Source: Catellatospora sichuanensis (lineage in GTDB: Bacteria; Actinomycetota; Actinomycetes; Mycobacteriales; Micromonosporaceae). From it: a stretch of DNA of 64,000 nt. The notes under the pieces are model-generated. The model saw only the letters and a program-made list of their open reading frames with translations. It made no database searches and had not been told where the DNA came from. Positions 1 through 5,985 of the stretch are shown here, in pieces. A program made the translations under genes and the position numbers. The stretch is from positions 62,001-126,000 of the forward strand of contig NZ_VIQO01000039.1 in assembly GCF_007483665.1 (NCBI RefSeq), read 5' to 3'. Numbering within the stretch: position 1 is the first letter of the stretch; every line of letters starts with the position of its first letter.

Positions 1-392
1 ACATCAGCACCCAGCCGAACGCGGAGATGCTGCAGCTGTTCCGCGACAGCGGCGGCGCCGGCAAACCGAGCGCCGCGGGCGGCAAGGCGTGCTACGCCCC
101 GGACCGCGACGAGGCGGTGCGGCTGGCCCACCACTTGTGGCCGACGTCGGGCCTGACCGGAGAGCTGTCGCAGATCCTGCCCACGCCCGCCCACTTCGAG
201 CAGGCCGCGACCCCGGTGACACCCGACGCGATCGCCGAGAAGATCGCGTGCGGGCCCGACCCGCAGGTCCACCGGGACCTGGTCGGCAAGTACCGCGACG
301 CGGGCTTCGACGAGTTCTACGTCGCCTCGGTCGGCCCGCACTTCCGCGACATGATCGACCTGTACGCCAAGGAGATCCTGCCGCACCAGTGA
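1..392 (+). CDS. F420-dependent LLM-class oxidoreductase, C-terminal part
   Basis: Only the last ~130 residues are in the window; the open frame runs in from the left edge. The C-terminal block (GFDEFYVASVGPHF, then a short helix ending in LPHQ) resembles the TIGR03557 branch of luciferase-like monooxygenases, which use coenzyme F420 and include F420-dependent glucose-6-phosphate dehydrogenase relatives. These are cytoplasmic TIM-barrel enzymes. The substrate cannot be told from this fragment, because the F420-binding N-terminal strands are missing. It converges on the small membrane protein gene at 409-657. The family call rests on remembered motif resemblance. Confidence 0.7.
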   Translation, partial: ISTQPNAEMLQLFRDSGGAGKPSAAGGKACYAPDRDEAVRLAHHLWPTSGLTGELSQILPTPAHFEQAATPVTPDAIAEKIACGPDPQVHRDLVGKYRDAGFDEFYVASVGPHFRDMIDLYAKEILPHQ

Positions 393-408
393 CCGGTGCA
401 GGCCCCGC

Positions 409-657
409 TTACAGGCCCGGCATGGCGGGGCCGTAACGCCGCCAGACAACCGTGACGACGAGCCAGTACGGGATGGCGACCGCGGCGGTGACGGCCTTGA
501 CGTTCCAGTCCATCTGCTCCGCCAGCCACCAGCACCCGCCGGCGAGCGCCACGAACATGCCGATGGTCACGATCCTCCACCGGATCCTGCGACCGCGTTG
601 GTCGGCCGGGTACGGCTCTGATGCGAATCGAGGGGAGTCATCGTGTTCTGCGGTCAT
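409..657 (-). CDS. small membrane protein, two predicted TM helices
   Basis: This encodes about 82 residues. A charged N-terminus is followed by two hydrophobic segments, roughly residues 28-46 (IVTIGMFVALAGGCWWLA) and 53-68 (VTAAVAIPYWLVVTVVW), and a short basic tail. I do not recognise a family. ATG at 657 is preferred to the GTG one codon upstream. Its stop lies 17 bp from the stop of the convergent oxidoreductase gene. It may sit in the cytoplasmic membrane with both ends inside. Confidence 0.6.
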   Translation of the reverse strand: MTAEHDDSPRFASEPYPADQRGRRIRWRIVTIGMFVALAGGCWWLAEQMDWNVKAVTAAVAIPYWLVVTVVWRRYGPAMPGL

Positions 658-832
658 CACGCATCCGTTGCTCGAGCTGGGGGCTGTGCGGCACTGAGGC
701 TAACAGCGGCGAAGACGCCAAGCGAACCGCGACCCACAGCTGTGGGCTGCCGCGGCGGACGGCCCGTCGGCCGCGAGCTCCGGGCTCCCGGGGTTCGCGG
801 CCGACAGCGGCTCCTGCCGGGTGGCGACCCGG

Positions 833-1921
833 TCAGCCGTTCTTGACGAGGGTGAGGAAGAAGTCCCGGATGTCGTCGGCGAGCAGCTCGGGCACCTCCA
901 TCGCGGCGAAGTGGCCGCCGCGCTCGAACTCCGACCAGTGCCTGATGTCGTACAGCCGCTCGGCCAGGGGCCGCACCGACTGCGTGATGTCGTGCGCGAA
1001 CACCGCCACGCCGACCGGCACCGGGCACGGCTCGGTCCCGCGCGGAGTCTCACGGTGCAGCCGCGCCGAGGAGGCCGCGGTGGCGGTCAGCCAGTACAGC
1101 GAGATGTCGGTGAGCATCCGCTCGTCGCTGATCGGCGCCCGCGGGTCCGTCCACTGGGCGAAGCGCTCGGCGATCCAGGCCAGCTGGCCGACCGGGGAGT
1201 CGGTGAGCGCGTAGCCGATGGTCTGCGGGGTGGCGGCCTGCAGAGTCTGGTACGGCGGACGGTTCGCCATCAGCTGCCGGACCTTGTCCAGCCGCGCCTC
1301 GTCCGTTGCGGACAGCTCGATGCCGGCGTCCGGGACCGGCCGGGTCGGCAGGTAGTTGACGTGCACCCCGACGACCTGCTCGGGTGCCACCGCGCCGAGC
1401 GCCGTGGAGATGCCCGAGCCGAAGTCGCCACCCTGCGCGCCGTAGCGCTCGTATCCGAGGCGGCGCATCAGCTCGGCCCAGGCCCGCGCGACCCGGACGA
1501 TGTCCCAGCCGCGCTCGTGGGTCGGCCCGGAGAAGCCGTAACCCGGGATGGACGGGATCACCAGGTGGAAGTCGCGCGACAGCGGCTCGATCACGTCGAG
1601 GAACTCCAGGAACGAACCGGGCCAGCCGTGGGTGAGGATCAGCGCGAGCGCGTCCGGCTTCGCGGACCGGACGTGGACGAAGTGGATGTTCTGGCCTTCG
1701 ATCTCGGTGGTGAAGTGTGGCAGCTCGTTGAGCTTGGCCTCGTGCTCGCGCCAGTCGTAGCCGGTGCGCCAGTATTCGGCCAGCTCCTGGAGCCGCGCGA
1801 GGGGGAAGCCGTAGTCCCACCCGGCGTCGGCGACCTCGTTCGGCCAACGGGTGCGGGCGAGCCGGTCGTTCAGGTCGTCGAGGTCGGCCTGGGGGATGTC
1901 GATACGGAAAGGCTTGATCAC
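833..1921 (-). CDS. epoxide hydrolase, N-terminal-domain (microsomal type) alpha/beta hydrolase
   Basis: The product is 362 aa from GTG 1921, chosen because GGGAG lies 8 nt upstream; a TTG at 1936 is in frame. The N-terminus (PFRIDIPQADLDDLNDRLARTRWP) is the epoxide hydrolase N-terminal domain. The core has the oxyanion motif HGWPGS (residues 98-103), the predicted nucleophile D166 in GGDFGS and the catalytic-base region GGHFAAME (H337). The family opens epoxides through a covalent aspartyl ester, here probably in the cytosol. A near-perfect palindrome 35 bp upstream suggests repression by an unlinked TetR-type regulator. The natural substrate is unknown. Confidence 0.88.
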   Translation of the reverse strand: MIKPFRIDIPQADLDDLNDRLARTRWPNEVADAGWDYGFPLARLQELAEYWRTGYDWREHEAKLNELPHFTTEIEGQNIHFVHVRSAKPDALALILTHGWPGSFLEFLDVIEPLSRDFHLVIPSIPGYGFSGPTHERGWDIVRVARAWAELMRRLGYERYGAQGGDFGSGISTALGAVAPEQVVGVHVNYLPTRPVPDAGIELSATDEARLDKVRQLMANRPPYQTLQAATPQTIGYALTDSPVGQLAWIAERFAQWTDPRAPISDERMLTDISLYWLTATAASSARLHRETPRGTEPCPVPVGVAVFAHDITQSVRPLAERLYDIRHWSEFERGGHFAAMEVPELLADDIRDFFLTLVKNG

Positions 1922-1955
1922 GGTCGTGGCTCCCAACGGATCTATCCGGCTAAAT

Positions 1956-1972
1956 CGTTAGTGACACTAACG
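1956..1972. promoter_or_regulatory. palindromic operator, TetR-like
   Basis: CGTTAGTGACACTAACG is a perfect 8-bp inverted repeat around one central base, 35 bp upstream of the epoxide hydrolase start. A second, weaker copy (CACTAACGATTAGTTGTG) lies at 2008-2025. Size and symmetry suit a TetR/AcrR-type dimer. No such regulator gene is adjacent, so the binding protein is inferred. Confidence 0.6.
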
Positions 1973-2088
1973 TTTGTTCTCCGAACGATAGCACGATTGT
2001 TGGGGCCACTAACGATTAGTTGTGCTCGTCACATGTCATGCTGCGGTCCCGAACCGGGTCGGCCTACCTGCGTCCGACGCGCAAAAAA

Positions 2089-2123
2089 ACAGGCCCGGGG
2101 CCGTTTCCGGCTCCCGGGCCTGT
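2089..2123 (-). terminator. intrinsic terminator of small-ORF copy 1
   Basis: Read on the minus strand, an 11-bp stem (ACAGGCCCGGG paired with CCCGGGCCTGT) is followed directly by a run of seven T. This is a textbook rho-independent terminator, placed just after the stop codon of the 48-aa ORF at 2134-2280. Confidence 0.85.
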
Positions 2124-2133
2124 CTGCTCGTGC

Positions 2134-2280
2134 TCATCGCGCCGTGTGGTCGCGCGCCTGGCGGCGCTTGCGGCCGTGACGGTGCAGCCGGTTCGCTATC
2201 CGCTCCTTCGCGGCCTCGTCGATGAGCTCTCGGTGATGCAACTTCGCGAGATCGAAGTACATCTCGGGCGATCCAAACAT
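2134..2280 (-). CDS. 48-aa basic small protein, copy 1
   Basis: ATG 2280 is preceded by GAGGAG at a 6-nt spacing. The product begins MFGSPEMYFDLAKLHHREL and ends in an Arg/His-rich tail (HRHGRKRRQARDHTAR). It is probably one amphipathic helix with a strongly basic C-terminus and has no membrane segment. I do not recognise a characterised family. Support for a real gene comes from the ribosome-binding site, an intrinsic terminator right after the stop, and a second copy (5166-5312) with a single Ile-to-Val change. Roles such as nucleic-acid binding or regulation are only suggested by composition. Confidence 0.75.
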   Translation of the reverse strand: MFGSPEMYFDLAKLHHRELIDEAAKERIANRLHRHGRKRRQARDHTAR

Positions 2281-2394
2281 CGCAGACTCCTCAGTCCTTG
2301 ACTCTGTGTCTTGCTGACGAGAGAAATACTCCTCCCACGACGGCCCATCTCCATCCGCAGCGACGGCGTATCTTGCCTGGCCGCGACCTACCTA

Positions 2395-2429
2395 GACACC
2401 TCCTGGGCCGGTCTAGGTATGCCTACACA
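2395..2429. promoter_or_regulatory. inverted repeat upstream of small ORF, copy 1
   Basis: TACCTAGAC and its complement GTCTAGGTA form a 9-bp inverted repeat separated by 13 nt. It is followed by a second short dyad, TAGGTATGCCTA. It lies about 110 bp upstream of the 48-aa ORF and recurs in the second repeat copy with a one-base-longer spacer. It is probably an operator or part of the control region; the regulator is unknown. Coordinates are approximate. Confidence 0.5.
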
Positions 2430-2633
2430 CCGTGACCGCGATCACCGACCCGACGCCGATACATCCCATTCGGAGTGATCCGCCGATGTCGGACCGCCCG
2501 GTCAGGGCCAGAGACCGTCCTATGCGAGCACAACGGCGAGTGGCGATTCCATCGGCGGGACAGTGCGATTCGGCGCCGTGGTCGTACCGTTCGGGTCGGT
2601 GCCGACGGGCCAGGCCGTCGTACCGTGTGGTGC

Positions 2634-2981
2634 ATGTCGGACGGAATGGCCATCCTGCTCGTCGTGTCGGCATGTGTTGGTGTCGTGCTCGTCGGCGAGG
2701 CGCTGATCGCGATGGCCCACCGCAGGCGCCGGGCCGGGCCGGGGGCGCGCGCCCGCCGCCCACCACGTCCGCCTCTGCCGCTGCTCAGGGCAGGTGGGAT
2801 CCGACCGCGCGTGGTTCGGCGACGGCGGCTCGGCCGGACACCGGTCGAACGCGGGCAGGCGGCATCGCGGGACGCGGCCAGGCTCAGCCGACGTTGGGGA
2901 CGCCCCAGTCGGCGCGGTGCGGGTGCCGGGGACGATCTCGGCTGGTGGACGGGCAGCGGTTCCAGCCACCAGCAGGACTGA
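2634..2981 (+). CDS. small single-pass membrane protein
   Basis: The product is 115 aa from ATG 2634. TACCGT lies 7 nt upstream, the spacing of a leaderless -10 box. Residues 5-27 (MAILLVVSACVGVVLVGEAL...) form one hydrophobic helix. The rest is a long arginine- and proline-rich cytoplasmic tail ending in DDLGWWTGSGSSHQQD. No family is recognised. The tail's composition could be a high-GC artefact, but start context and hydrophobic segment favour a gene. It lies between repeat copy 1 and the dioxygenase gene. Confidence 0.5.
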   Translation: MSDGMAILLVVSACVGVVLVGEALIAMAHRRRRAGPGARARRPPRPPLPLLRAGGIRPRVVRRRRLGRTPVERGQAASRDAARLSRRWGRPSRRGAGAGDDLGWWTGSGSSHQQD

Positions 2982-3071
2982 CCGTCGTACCGAACCTGCC
3001 TCACGTCGTCGGGCGACGGGTATCGAGAAATGGAGATGTTCTCTGCGCTGTGCTCCGGCACACTGATTGTC

Positions 3072-3842
3072 GTGGACGGTCGCGAAGTCGAGCAGTTCGA
3101 GCGGGACGGGTACGTCGCCGTGCGCGGTGCCGTCGCTCCCGACGTCGTCGCCGCCTGCCGGGACGCCATCTGGGAGGCGCTCGCGCGGCAGGGTGTGACC
3201 CGCGACCCGGGGACGTGGAACCGCCCGGTCGTCCGGGTCCCGTGCCCGGAAGGCGGTCCCTTCGAAGCCGCCGGCACGTCGCCCGCACTGTGGTCGGCAT
3301 ACGACACGTTGCTGGGTCCGGGCCGGTGGGCACCGCGCCGCGGCGTCGGCGGCTCGGTGCCGGTGCGGTTCCCGTCCGAGGAGTTCCCGGGTGACGTCGG
3401 CTGGCACATCGAGGGCAGCTACGCGGTCGGCGGCGAGTACTGGGCGAACGTGCGCTCACGTGCGCGCGGCCTGCTCGCGCTGTTCCTGTTCAGCGACGTG
3501 GGCGAGGACGACGCGCCGACGCGGATGGCGATCGGCTCGCATCTGGCGATGCCGCGCATCCTGGCCGCGGCGGGCGAGGACGGGATGAGCGGCGACGAGT
3601 CCATGTCCCAGGTGCGTCCGTCGGTCCTGTGCCGCACGGTCGTGCACGCCACCGGGCGCGCCGGTGACGTGTTCCTGTGCCACCCGTTCATCGTGCACAC
3701 CGCGACCTGGCCTCACCGCGGCGCGACGCCGCGGATGATGGCCCAGCCGGCCGTGTACGTCGCGGACGGCTTCGCGATCGACGGCTCGGACCCGTCGCCG
3801 GTGGCCCGGGCGATCGTCGCCGGTCTGAACACCGAGAGGTGA
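3072..3842 (+). CDS. phytanoyl-CoA dioxygenase (PhyH) family protein
   Basis: The product is ~256 aa from GTG 3072; ATG 3030 would add 14 unconserved residues. It opens VDGREVEQFERDGYVAVRGAV, the usual start of bacterial PhyH-like Fe(II)/2-oxoglutarate oxygenases. The facial triad seems to be H112 and E114 (GWHIEGSY) with distal H209 (IVHTATWPHRG), followed by the Arg-bearing segment TPRMMAQPAV that would hold 2-oxoglutarate. Most relatives have HxD where this has HxE. The substrate is unknown; such enzymes hydroxylate small molecules or natural products. The next gene is convergent. Confidence 0.8.
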   Translation: MDGREVEQFERDGYVAVRGAVAPDVVAACRDAIWEALARQGVTRDPGTWNRPVVRVPCPEGGPFEAAGTSPALWSAYDTLLGPGRWAPRRGVGGSVPVRFPSEEFPGDVGWHIEGSYAVGGEYWANVRSRARGLLALFLFSDVGEDDAPTRMAIGSHLAMPRILAAAGEDGMSGDESMSQVRPSVLCRTVVHATGRAGDVFLCHPFIVHTATWPHRGATPRMMAQPAVYVADGFAIDGSDPSPVARAIVAGLNTER

Positions 3843-3848
3843 CCCGGA

Positions 3849-4601
3849 TCAGGGCCGGAAGCTCGCGCGGTACTGCGTGGGGGTGCGGCCGGTCAGGTCC
3901 CGGAACGCGGAGTTGAACGCCGACAGCGAGGTGTAGCCGACCGTGTGGGCGATCCGGGTCACCGAGATGTCGCCGGCGGCGAGCAACTCGATCGCGTGCA
4001 GCACCCGCATCCGGCGCAGGACCGCCTGCCACGTCAGGCCGGTTTCCTCCGCGAAGCGCCGCGCAAGCGACCGCGGCGCGAGGCCGACCTCGGCCGCCAC
4101 GTCCTCGAAGCGAACCTCTCCGCCGAGTTGCCGCTCGGTCGACTCGAGGGCCCGCCGCAGCTCCGGCGACCGTCCCGCGGGCACCACGACCGGGCTCGGT
4201 TGCTCGGCGAGCCGCCAGGTCACCGCGGCGAGCGCGGCGAACAGCGTCTCGGCGTACGCGGTGAGGGGTTCGTCGCTCTCGCCCCACACCCCGCACTCGT
4301 CGACCAGCGCACGGGCCAGCGGGTTGAGGTCGAACACGGTCAGCGGCGCCGGCGGGACGGCGGTGAAGCCGGGGTCGAACAGCACCGACGCCGTGGTGAC
4401 CGGCTGCGGGATGCTCACCCGGATCGGTCGGCCCGCTTCGATCAGCGCGGCCCGCGCCGGGGGCAGCAGCCACGCCTGGCCCTGCGCCTCCAGCCGGAGG
4501 GTGCCGGCGGAGGCGCAGAGCAGGTAATGGCGGTCCACGCGGAGTTCGCGCGCAGGCTCGGCCGGGAACGTGCGGACGAAGCTGTACGCCTTGCGGATCA
4601 T
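3849..4601 (-). CDS. AraC-family transcriptional regulator
   Basis: The product is 250 aa. The N-terminal ~135 residues look like a cupin-type sensing domain (HYLLCASAGTLRLEAQGQAW). The C-terminus is the double helix-turn-helix of AraC/XylS proteins: FEDVAAEVGLAPRSLARRF, then ISVTRIAHTVGYTSLSAFNS and FRDLTGRTPTQYR. It lies 45 bp downstream of, and on the same strand as, the ABM-domain gene. Co-transcription is likely, and it may control that gene or the convergent dioxygenase. The effector is unknown. Confidence 0.9.
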   Translation of the reverse strand: MIRKAYSFVRTFPAEPARELRVDRHYLLCASAGTLRLEAQGQAWLLPPARAALIEAGRPIRVSIPQPVTTASVLFDPGFTAVPPAPLTVFDLNPLARALVDECGVWGESDEPLTAYAETLFAALAAVTWRLAEQPSPVVVPAGRSPELRRALESTERQLGGEVRFEDVAAEVGLAPRSLARRFAEETGLTWQAVLRRMRVLHAIELLAAGDISVTRIAHTVGYTSLSAFNSAFRDLTGRTPTQYRASFRP

Positions 4602-4646
4602 CGACGGCCTCGCACGGACACATCGTAGGTGGCGACCGGACGCTGG

Positions 4647-4949
4647 TCAGCCGACCGTTTCCAGCAGCTCGGCGCGGAAACGACGGCTCACCGGCGGCGC
4701 GGTCATCATCGGGCGGAGCACCTCGCCGGAGCGGGCGAAGGAGTCCGACCCCAGATAGCGGCCGAACGACTCCTCGTCGTCCCATTCGTGTACGACGGTG
4801 ATCGCGGACTCGTCCGTTCGAGACGCGTAGATCCGGTAGGCGACGTTGCCCGGCATGGCGCGGACCTGGCCGCTCTCCCGGTCGAGCTGGGCGAGGGCGG
4901 CGTCGCGGTCGGCGGCGGCGGTGCGGAAATCGAGGATGGCGATTAGCAA
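4647..4949 (-). CDS. antibiotic biosynthesis monooxygenase (ABM) domain protein
   Basis: The product is 100 aa. It begins at TTG 4949, preceded by GGAGGT at a 6-nt spacing. A single ferredoxin-like ABM fold is visible: ILDFRTAAADRDAALAQLDR, then ITVVHEWDDEESFGRYLGSD. Family members act as small cofactor-free oxygenases or quinol-metabolising enzymes, usually as dimers. The following AraC gene on the same strand suggests a shared transcript. Confidence 0.82.
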   Translation of the reverse strand: MLIAILDFRTAAADRDAALAQLDRESGQVRAMPGNVAYRIYASRTDESAITVVHEWDDEESFGRYLGSDSFARSGEVLRPMMTAPPVSRRFRAELLETVG

Positions 4950-5120
4950 GGGGGGACCTCCGGGACCATGGTGGCGGCGGGTGCCGCGGATGCATCGATC
5001 CTCACAGCCTGGCCGCTGGTCGGCTCCCGTCAGCCGGACGCGTTCACGCTTGTATCGGACAGGCGGCCGCGCAGGACCATGTGACTCAAGGTGGCCGGAC
5101 GATCAGGGCCTGCACATACG

Positions 5121-5157
5121 AACAGGCCCGGGGCCGTTTCCGGCTCCCGGGCCTGTT
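5121..5157 (-). terminator. terminator-like hairpin without T-tract, copy 2
   Basis: The same GC-rich stem as at 2089-2123 (AACAGGCCCGGG with its complement) follows the second 48-aa ORF. On the minus strand, however, the sequence after the stem is TTCGTATG rather than T7. The repeat match ends exactly here, so the U-tract was not copied or has been lost. Confidence 0.6.
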
Positions 5158-5165
5158 GCTCGTGC

Positions 5166-5312
5166 TCATCGCGCCGTGTGGTCGCGCGCCTGGCGGCGCT
5201 TGCGGCCGTGACGGTGCAGCCGGTTCGCTACCCGCTCCTTCGCGGCCTCGTCGATGAGCTCTCGGTGATGCAACTTCGCGAGATCGAAGTACATCTCGGG
5301 CGATCCAAACAT
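5166..5312 (-). CDS. 48-aa basic small protein, copy 2
   Basis: It is identical to the product of 2134-2280 except for Val in place of Ile in KER(I/V)ANR. It has the same GAGGAG ribosome-binding site and start context. Reading frame and length survive although the surrounding non-coding repeat has diverged, and the only coding change is conservative, which suggests selection on the protein. The function is unknown. Confidence 0.75.
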   Translation of the reverse strand: MFGSPEMYFDLAKLHHRELIDEAAKERVANRLHRHGRKRRQARDHTAR

Positions 5313-5420
5313 CGCAGACTCCTCAGTCCTTGACTCTGTGTCTTGCTGACGAGGTAAATACTCGTCTCTCCGCGACCCATCTCCATCCGCAGCGACGGCG
5401 TATCCTGCCTGGCCGCGACC

Positions 5421-5461
5421 TACCTAGACACCTCCCTGGGCCGGTCTAGGTATGCCTACAC
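5421..5461. promoter_or_regulatory. inverted repeat control region, copy 2
   Basis: An ACCTAGAC/GTCTAGGT inverted repeat and a TAGGTATGCCTA dyad match those of copy 1. They lie between the divergent 48-aa ORF (start 5312) and the 138-aa/DUF4132 unit (start 5571). One regulator could act on both directions. Coordinates are approximate. Confidence 0.5.
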
Positions 5462-5570
5462 ACCGTGACCGCGATCACCGACCCGACGCCGATACGTCCC
5501 ATTCGGAGTGATCCGCCGATGTCGGACGGCCCGGTTAGGGTCGGGACCGTCCTAGGCGAGGAGGCACGTG

Positions 5571-5984
5571 GTGCAGGTCGAGGTACGCAGCAGGATCCCG
5601 GGCGGGGACCGCCTGCCCGATGTGCTGGTGGAGCTGGCGCAGGAACGCACGACGGTGCGCGAGCTGATCGGCGCGGCCGTCGCCGAGCAGGTCCGGGCCT
5701 GGCAGGTCGACAGCGCCCGGTGCCGCACCCTGCTGGACCGGCAGTACCTCACCGACGACGACATCCGCGCCCAGGCCGCGACCGGAGTGGTGCGCCTGCC
5801 CGACCGGTCGCAGGCCGTCCCCGACGTCGAGGCCGAGGTGGCCCGCGCCTGGCGGGCGTTCGAACGCGGCGCGTTCGCGCTGTTCGTCGGCGGCCGGCAG
5901 GTCGACGTGCTGGACGAGGAGATCGTGCTGCGCCTGGGCGAGCCGGTCGTGTTCGTGCGGCTCACCGCGCTGGTCGGAGGCTGA
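5571..5984 (+). CDS. unknown 137-aa protein, partner of DUF4132 gene
   Basis: The product runs from GTG 5571, six nt after AGGAGG; GTG 5568 adds one residue. It starts VQVEVRSRIPGGDRLPDVLV, with charged helices and no signal peptide or membrane segment. Residues ~98-125 (AFALFVGGRQVDVLDEEIVL...VVFVRLTALVGG) form a short beta-rich C-terminus. I do not recognise the family. It ends 1 nt before the GTG of the DUF4132 gene, so translation is probably coupled. That makes it a likely partner of the large protein, perhaps a ubiquitin-like-size adaptor, though that is speculation. Confidence 0.75.
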   Translation: MQVEVRSRIPGGDRLPDVLVELAQERTTVRELIGAAVAEQVRAWQVDSARCRTLLDRQYLTDDDIRAQAATGVVRLPDRSQAVPDVEAEVARAWRAFERGAFALFVGGRQVDVLDEEIVLRLGEPVVFVRLTALVGG

Positions 5985-5985
5985 C

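Larger units (their letters stand above)
2090..2526. repeat. ~440-bp direct repeat, copy 1
   Basis: This stretch is nearly identical to 5121-5561, with scattered substitutions and a short divergent patch near 2320-2345. It contains the terminator hairpin, the 48-aa minus-strand ORF, its upstream region with the TACCTAGAC/GTCTAGGTA inverted repeat, and ~90 bp more. The match starts at the hairpin and ends near GTCCTA(T/G)GCGAG. The 353-bp gap 2281-2633 is mostly this repeat; I see no other gene in it. Confidence 0.9.
5121..5561. repeat. ~440-bp direct repeat, copy 2
   Basis: This is a direct repeat of 2090-2526 in the same orientation, about 3.03 kb away. It carries the same hairpin, 48-aa ORF and inverted-repeat control region. 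Its right end abuts the ribosome-binding site of the gene starting at 5571, so this copy may act as a two-way regulatory cassette: the small ORF to the left, the DUF4132 unit to the right. Confidence 0.9.

Noticed and set aside
2090-5561. Composite transposon bounded by the 440-bp repeats
   Set aside because: No transposase, no terminal inverted repeats and no target-site duplication were found; the repeats carry a small gene instead.
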